Source: Aldehydirespirator sp965261105
Lineage (GTDB): Bacteria > Actinomycetota > Acidimicrobiia > Acidimicrobiales > Aldehydirespiratoraceae
Assembly: GCA_965261105.1 (NCBI GenBank)
Contig: CBDHCM010000006.1
Coordinates: forward strand, 1,860,001-1,924,000
DNA: 64,000 nucleotides
Reading direction: 5' to 3'
The notes under the pieces were generated by a model, which had not been told where the DNA came from, made no database searches, and saw only the letters and a program-made list of their open reading frames with translations. The position numbers and the translations under genes are program-made. Shown here in pieces: positions 60,083 through 64,000 of the stretch. The stretch's first letter is position 1. Every line of letters begins with the position of its first letter.

Positions 60083-61447
60083 CTAGCCCGCGAACGCGGC
60101 TGTCGCGTCGGCCTGGGCGCTCGCCTGCAGGTCCGCGTAGCTCGACGGGTCGTCCATGAACGCCTGGAACATGTCCAGACCGACTTCAGCCACCGCCGGT
60201 GGCGTGGCCAGGTCATAGTTGAAGGAGTAGGAGTCGGCCTTGCCGACCTCCACCAGCGCCTTGGCCATCACCGGGTTGAGCTGGCTGGTGTCGGCGTTGG
60301 CGTTCGGCGGCAGCGCGCCTTGCTCCAGAGCCCACTTGAGCTGGTTGTCCGGTTGGGCGTAGTGCACCAGCAGAGCCTTGGCGCCCTCGGGGTTGGCCGC
60401 GTCGGCCGAGAGGGCCCAACCGTCGATCGGTCCTAGAGCGGCGTTCTCGATGAGGGGGTCCATGACCGGGAAGTTGAAGAAGTCGTAGTCGGTTACCGGC
60501 TCGAGGCCATTGCCGTTCCAGTAGCCGGTGATCCACGTGCCCATCAGGGTCATGGCCGCCTCGCCGTTGGCCACCTGGTCGGCCGCGTCGGTCCAGTCGT
60601 AGGCGTTGGCATCGTCGACGAAGAAGCCCGTGTCCACCAGGTCCTTCCACAACTCCAGAGCCTCGGTGACCTGGAGGTCTTCGTAGGAGGCCTCGCCCGA
60701 CATCAGCTTGGCCCGGTAGTCGGGGCCCGCCGTGCGCAGGATGAGGAAGTCGAACCAGAACTGCGCGGGCCAGCGGAACTGCGAGCCCAGCGCGAAGGGC
60801 TTGACACCGGTCGCGGCGATCTGCTCCGCGGCGACGAACAGTTCCTCGCCGGTGGTGGGCATCTCGGTGATGCCGGCCTCGGCCATCACGTGGGGGTTGT
60901 AGAAGAAGGCCACGTAGTGGAAACCGAATGGCAGCAGGTGCGGCTCGCCTCCGTAGATCCCGGCGTCCACGAGGGCCTTCGGGAACGCGTTCCATACGTC
61001 GGCGTCGTCGAAGACCTCGGTGATCGGCTGCAGATGGCCGTTCTCGTACACCGACTGGGTCCGGGCGCCGGCCCAGTACGAGAAGACGTCGGGCGGCTGG
61101 CCGCCGGCCAGGGCGATCAGGATCTGGTCCTTGAACGCCTCGTGCTCGATCGGGCTAACCGCCGCCTCACCGGCCTCGAACGTGGCGTTGACGTCGAGGA
61201 TGCCCTGCTGGCCGAGGTCGGATCCGTAGTAGTGGCCCACCGACACCTCGCCCAGGCTCATCATCTCGTCTTCGACCATCTCCTCCTCGGGAGCCTCCGT
61301 CGTCGCGGGAGCGGCCGCGGTGGTGGTCTGGGCCGGTTGGGCCGCGGGCTCGTCGGCCTCGTCGTCGCCGCAAGCCGCGGCCACGATCGCGAAGGCGGCC
61401 AGAACCGGCAGCAGCCAGCCGACGCGCGTCTTCGTACAGGTGCTCAT
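60083..61447 (-). CDS. Sugar ABC transporter substrate-binding lipoprotein (UgpB/MalE type)
   Basis: 454 aa from ATG 61447. Lipoprotein signal WLLPVLAAFAIVAAAC with Cys26, then an acidic Thr/Ala/Pro linker. SBP_bac_1 fold: VGHYYGSDLGQQGILDVNAT, FKDQILIALAGGQPPDVFSY, PFGFHYVAFFYNP, PAQFWFDFLILR, VANGEAAMTLMGTWITGYWN, GPIDGWALSADAANPEGAKA. First gene of the transport and catabolism operon. Ligand cannot be named; the glp genes behind favour glycerol-3-phosphate or a glycerol-containing compound. Confidence 0.94.
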   Translation of the reverse strand: MSTCTKTRVGWLLPVLAAFAIVAAACGDDEADEPAAQPAQTTTAAAPATTEAPEEEMVEDEMMSLGEVSVGHYYGSDLGQQGILDVNATFEAGEAAVSPIEHEAFKDQILIALAGGQPPDVFSYWAGARTQSVYENGHLQPITEVFDDADVWNAFPKALVDAGIYGGEPHLLPFGFHYVAFFYNPHVMAEAGITEMPTTGEELFVAAEQIAATGVKPFALGSQFRWPAQFWFDFLILRTAGPDYRAKLMSGEASYEDLQVTEALELWKDLVDTGFFVDDANAYDWTDAADQVANGEAAMTLMGTWITGYWNGNGLEPVTDYDFFNFPVMDPLIENAALGPIDGWALSADAANPEGAKALLVHYAQPDNQLKWALEQGALPPNANADTSQLNPVMAKALVEVGKADSYSFNYDLATPPAVAEVGLDMFQAFMDDPSSYADLQASAQADATAAFAG

Positions 61448-61573
61448 GTGCGTTCCCTCCTGGGTTCGTGCGTGTTCAAGCGCGGGCTCTGCCGGCGCCG
61501 GCGGGACTCTAGCATCTGATGCCAAATAGGCAAGGTCATTGCGAGATGATCAACGCACCCGACCGTGCCAGCG

Positions 61574-63346
61574 TCAGTCCAGGCGCCCCACGTCGATGTC
61601 TGCCCCCCGGTTGGCCTGTTCAATGAGGCGCGACTGCAGCGCGCGCCAGCGGGTGGAAGCGGACCCTTCAAGTGGGTCACCGTCGACGGAAGCCTCGCGC
61701 CGTCGGCGTTCAAGCTCGGCTCCATCCACCAGCAGGTCCAGGCGGCCGGAGCGAGCGTCGAGCTCGATGATGTCGCCGTCACGCACCAGTCCCAACGGCC
61801 CCAGCGACCCCTCCGGTGCCACGTGTAGCACGACCGTCCCGAAGGCGGTGCCACTCATGCGGGCGTCGGAGACGCGCACCATGTCGGCGACGCCCGCAGC
61901 CGCGAGCCGTCTGGGGATCGGCATCGCTCCGGCCTCCGGCATGCCCGACGCGGCGGGGCCGCACCCCCTCAGCACCAGCACCGAGTTGGCCGAAGCGTCC
62001 ACGGTGTCTAGGCGGGCTTGCATGTCCTCAACCCCGTCGAACACCACTGCCGGGCCGCGGTGGGACAGCAGCTTCGGCGTGGCCGCTCCGGTCTTGATCA
62101 CGGCCCCGTCTGGGGCCAGAGACCCGAAGAGCACCACCATGCTCGGATCGGAGGACACGGGCGCTTCGAGCGGCCGAAGCACCGACGGCCAGGGCGGGGA
62201 GCCGGCCACGCCCTCCAGCGACTCGCCGAGAGTGCAGCCAAGCGCGGTCGCCGCGCCAAGGTCGACTCTGGGTGCCAGTTCGGCCAGCAGTGCGGGCACC
62301 CCGCCCGCGTCGTGGAGGTCGTCGAGGAAGCCGGTGCCTGTGGGCCGGCAGTCCACTATCGGCGGCACCGACGCGGCGGCGTCGCCCATCTCGGCCAGCG
62401 AGAGGTCGACTCCGGCCCGGCCGGCCAGCGCCAGCAGGTGCACCACCGCGTTGGTGGAGCCGCCGATGGCGCCCAGCACCGCGGAAGCGTTCAGGAAGCT
62501 GGCCCTGGTGAGGATCCGCTGAGGGGTCAGACCCTCGCCGACCATCTCGACGATCCTGCGCCCCGAGCGGGTACCCACCCGGAGGCGGTCGCCGCTGGGT
62601 GCCGGGGCGGTGGAAGAACCGGGCACGGCCAAGCCCAGCACTTCGGCCATGATGGCCATCGTCGAGGCGGTCCCCATGACCATGCACGTCCCGCCGGTTG
62701 GGGCCAGCACCCCGGCCACGGCGCGGATCTCGGTCTCGCTCACATCGCCGGCCCGGTGCCCCGCCCACATGCGCCGGCAGTCGGTACACGCGCCGACGCG
62801 CTCGCCCCGCCAGCGCGACGCGATCATCGGTCCGGCCACCACCTCGAGGGCCGGCCGGCCGGCTGAGACGGCGCCCATCAGCTGGCCCGGCACCGTCTTG
62901 TCGCAGCCGCCCAGCAGCACCACCGCGTCCATCGGCTGGGCCCGCACCAGCTCTTCGACCTCCAGAGCCAGCAGGTTTCGGAACATCATGCTGGTCGGGT
63001 CCAGGAACACCTCCCCCAACGACATGGTCGGGAAGACCAGCGGCACCCCCCCGGCCTGGGCCACTCCCCTCTTGACCCCCTCGAGCAGGACCGGCATCTC
63101 GCGGTGGCACGGTGTGAAGTCGCTGATCGAGTGGCCCACGCCGATGATCGGGCGGTCGGTGTCGGCATCGTCGTAGCCGGCAGACGCCAGGAACACCGAG
63201 CGCGCGAAGCGGCTGAAGCCGGCATCTCCATAGGAGGTCGGGCCCTGGTGGATGCCCCATGAGCCGTCATAGAACGACGAGTCGGGCGCGGCTGTCACCT
63301 CCGGACCGGCGTCTCGGCGGGTCTGTTCGTCGTGGTGTTCCTTCAC
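61574..63346 (-). CDS. Dehydratase of the IlvD/Edd family
   Basis: 590 aa. Iron-sulfur dehydratase: IIGVGHSISDFTPCHREMPV (Cys ligand), VLLGGCDKTVPGQLMGAVSA (Cys), GTCMVMGTASTMAIMAEVLG (Cys), SFLNASAVLGAIGGSTNAVV, RMSGTAFGTVVLHVAPEG. The three Cys of a 2Fe-2S or 4Fe-4S cluster are kept. It could be dihydroxy-acid dehydratase or a sugar-acid dehydratase; the catabolic neighbourhood favours an aldonate dehydratase. Stop 127 bp before the binding protein gene. Confidence 0.9.
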   Translation of the reverse strand: MKEHHDEQTRRDAGPEVTAAPDSSFYDGSWGIHQGPTSYGDAGFSRFARSVFLASAGYDDADTDRPIIGVGHSISDFTPCHREMPVLLEGVKRGVAQAGGVPLVFPTMSLGEVFLDPTSMMFRNLLALEVEELVRAQPMDAVVLLGGCDKTVPGQLMGAVSAGRPALEVVAGPMIASRWRGERVGACTDCRRMWAGHRAGDVSETEIRAVAGVLAPTGGTCMVMGTASTMAIMAEVLGLAVPGSSTAPAPSGDRLRVGTRSGRRIVEMVGEGLTPQRILTRASFLNASAVLGAIGGSTNAVVHLLALAGRAGVDLSLAEMGDAAASVPPIVDCRPTGTGFLDDLHDAGGVPALLAELAPRVDLGAATALGCTLGESLEGVAGSPPWPSVLRPLEAPVSSDPSMVVLFGSLAPDGAVIKTGAATPKLLSHRGPAVVFDGVEDMQARLDTVDASANSVLVLRGCGPAASGMPEAGAMPIPRRLAAAGVADMVRVSDARMSGTAFGTVVLHVAPEGSLGPLGLVRDGDIIELDARSGRLDLLVDGAELERRRREASVDGDPLEGSASTRWRALQSRLIEQANRGADIDVGRLD

Positions 63347-64000
63347 AGGTTGATTCTGTGCCTGAGCGCCTGCGTATCGGCCACCCAGCTCCCGACATTC
63401 CAGCGACCGAAGGCCTCGATCGATCCCTGAGGATCGTCGCCGTAGTACACGGGCACGTGAACCAGTCCCACGCCCCCGTGCTCGAAGACTCGATCCAGCG
63501 CGTCGACGAGCTGCTCGGCTCCGCCTGCTCCCGATACTGCCTCCACACCCTGGATCGACGACGCCAGCGCCACGTAGTCCACCACCGCGTCGTCGAAGGT
63601 CGCGTAGGCCTCGCCGTACTGAGCCTCCTGCAGACCCGAGATTGCGCCCATCCTGCGGTTGTCCAGCACCACCATCGCGCCGCGGGCACCGTGCACGACG
63701 CCGTCCACCAGCGCCTGCGGGTTCATCAGGAACGAGCCGTCTCCGACCACCGACAGCGAGTAGGGCGCGTCAGGACTGAGCGCGGTGGCCAGCAGGGCCG
63801 AGGCCCCGAACCCCATGTAGCTGGCGCCGCCGTCGGTGAAACTCAAGTCGGGCGACTCGTCTCGGCTCACCTGGAACGCGGTGGCCTGGACGTCTCCCGC
63901 GTCGAACCAGCGAAAGGCCCCGCGGCGCGCCGCCCAGTCCTCGATGATGCGCAGCGTGGCGGCCTGCGACAGCACGGGCTGGTCCCAGCACCGGTCGCGC
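63343..64000 (-). CDS. Thiamine-diphosphate-dependent enzyme, C-terminal part (runs off the right edge)
   Basis: 219 codons of the PYR/PP-type fold: DLSFTDGGASYMGFGASALL, the ThDP motif VVGDGSFLMNPQALVDGVVH, then VVLDNRRMGAISGLQEAQYG. This is the C-terminal ThDP-binding domain of the acetolactate synthase/benzoylformate decarboxylase superfamily, with the D of G-D-G and N-R in place of N-N. The N-terminal part is outside. Overlaps the dehydratase by 4 bp. Perhaps a sugar-derived keto-acid enzyme; substrate unknown. Confidence 0.85.
   Translation of the reverse strand, partial: RDRCWDQPVLSQAATLRIIEDWAARRGAFRWFDAGDVQATAFQVSRDESPDLSFTDGGASYMGFGASALLATALSPDAPYSLSVVGDGSFLMNPQALVDGVVHGARGAMVVLDNRRMGAISGLQEAQYGEAYATFDDAVVDYVALASSIQGVEAVSGAGGAEQLVDALDRVFEHGGVGLVHVPVYYGDDPQGSIEAFGRWNVGSWVADTQALRHRINL

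Overview
The window is high-GC DNA with densely packed genes, many GTG starts and many 4-bp ATGA/GTGA overlaps. A mycothione reductase and the block gcvH - FHA (GarA-like) - MerR - DUF151 nuclease - MerR, known from mycobacteria (Rv1826-Rv1830), point to an actinobacterium. Together with an unusual fatty-acid cluster, a member of Acidimicrobiia is the best guess, but sequence alone does not prove it.

Layout. 1-13.9 kb is mostly core genes on the minus strand: the 5' part of uvrA behind a LexA-like palindrome, a PP2C phosphatase, an HNH/DUF222 nuclease, two small toxin-antitoxin pairs (VapBC-like; Phd/RelE-like), uvrB, coaE, rpsA, polA and an ANTAR response regulator. 13,957-30,402 is a genomic island. 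It runs from a degenerate copy of the 3' end of a tRNA-Leu to the intact tRNA-Leu(CAA) gene, with an 11-bp repeated motif near both ends that could be integrase arm sites. The island holds an integrase fused in frame to leucine-rich repeats, an IS3 element, an ISL3 element that was itself split by a Tn554-family transposon (tnpABC), HipBA, a DUF488 pair, an AlpA-like regulator and several broken genes. Its own integrase lacks the C-terminal catalytic residues, so the island is probably stranded.

30.7-36 kb is a type II fatty-acid synthesis cluster: fabD with an extra lipoyl-like C-terminal domain, fabH, fabG, acpP, fabF, then convergent fabZ and an HU gene. 36-38 kb has a thiolase plus DUF35 pair (lipid or acyl-CoA metabolism) and a conserved protein of unknown function. 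39.2-50.7 kb carries the complete glycine cleavage system (gcvP, gcvT, gcvH) interleaved with an enoyl-CoA hydratase, mtr, aroC, hpt and the conserved GarA/MerR/DUF151 regulatory block. An additional small PD-(D/E)XK-like ORF lies in that block.

50.9-64 kb is a polyol or sugar uptake and catabolism region. A UgpC/MalK-type ATPase is encoded on the plus strand. On the minus strand an apparent operon runs: lipoprotein binding protein, strong hairpin, two permeases, Gfo/Idh oxidoreductase, IclR regulator, glpD, glpK, SDR dehydrogenase. Upstream of it are an IlvD/Edd dehydratase and the C-terminal part of a ThDP enzyme. The simplest reading is import of a glycerol-phosphate-like or sugar-derived compound, with oxidation through GlpK/GlpD and the accessory dehydrogenases.

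Small-scale repeats are frequent: a five-fold tandem repeat of an RBS plus ATG, a 37-bp minisatellite behind polA, a dispersed repeat next to uvrB and on both sides of hpt, and a duplicated leader in front of the ABC ATPase gene.
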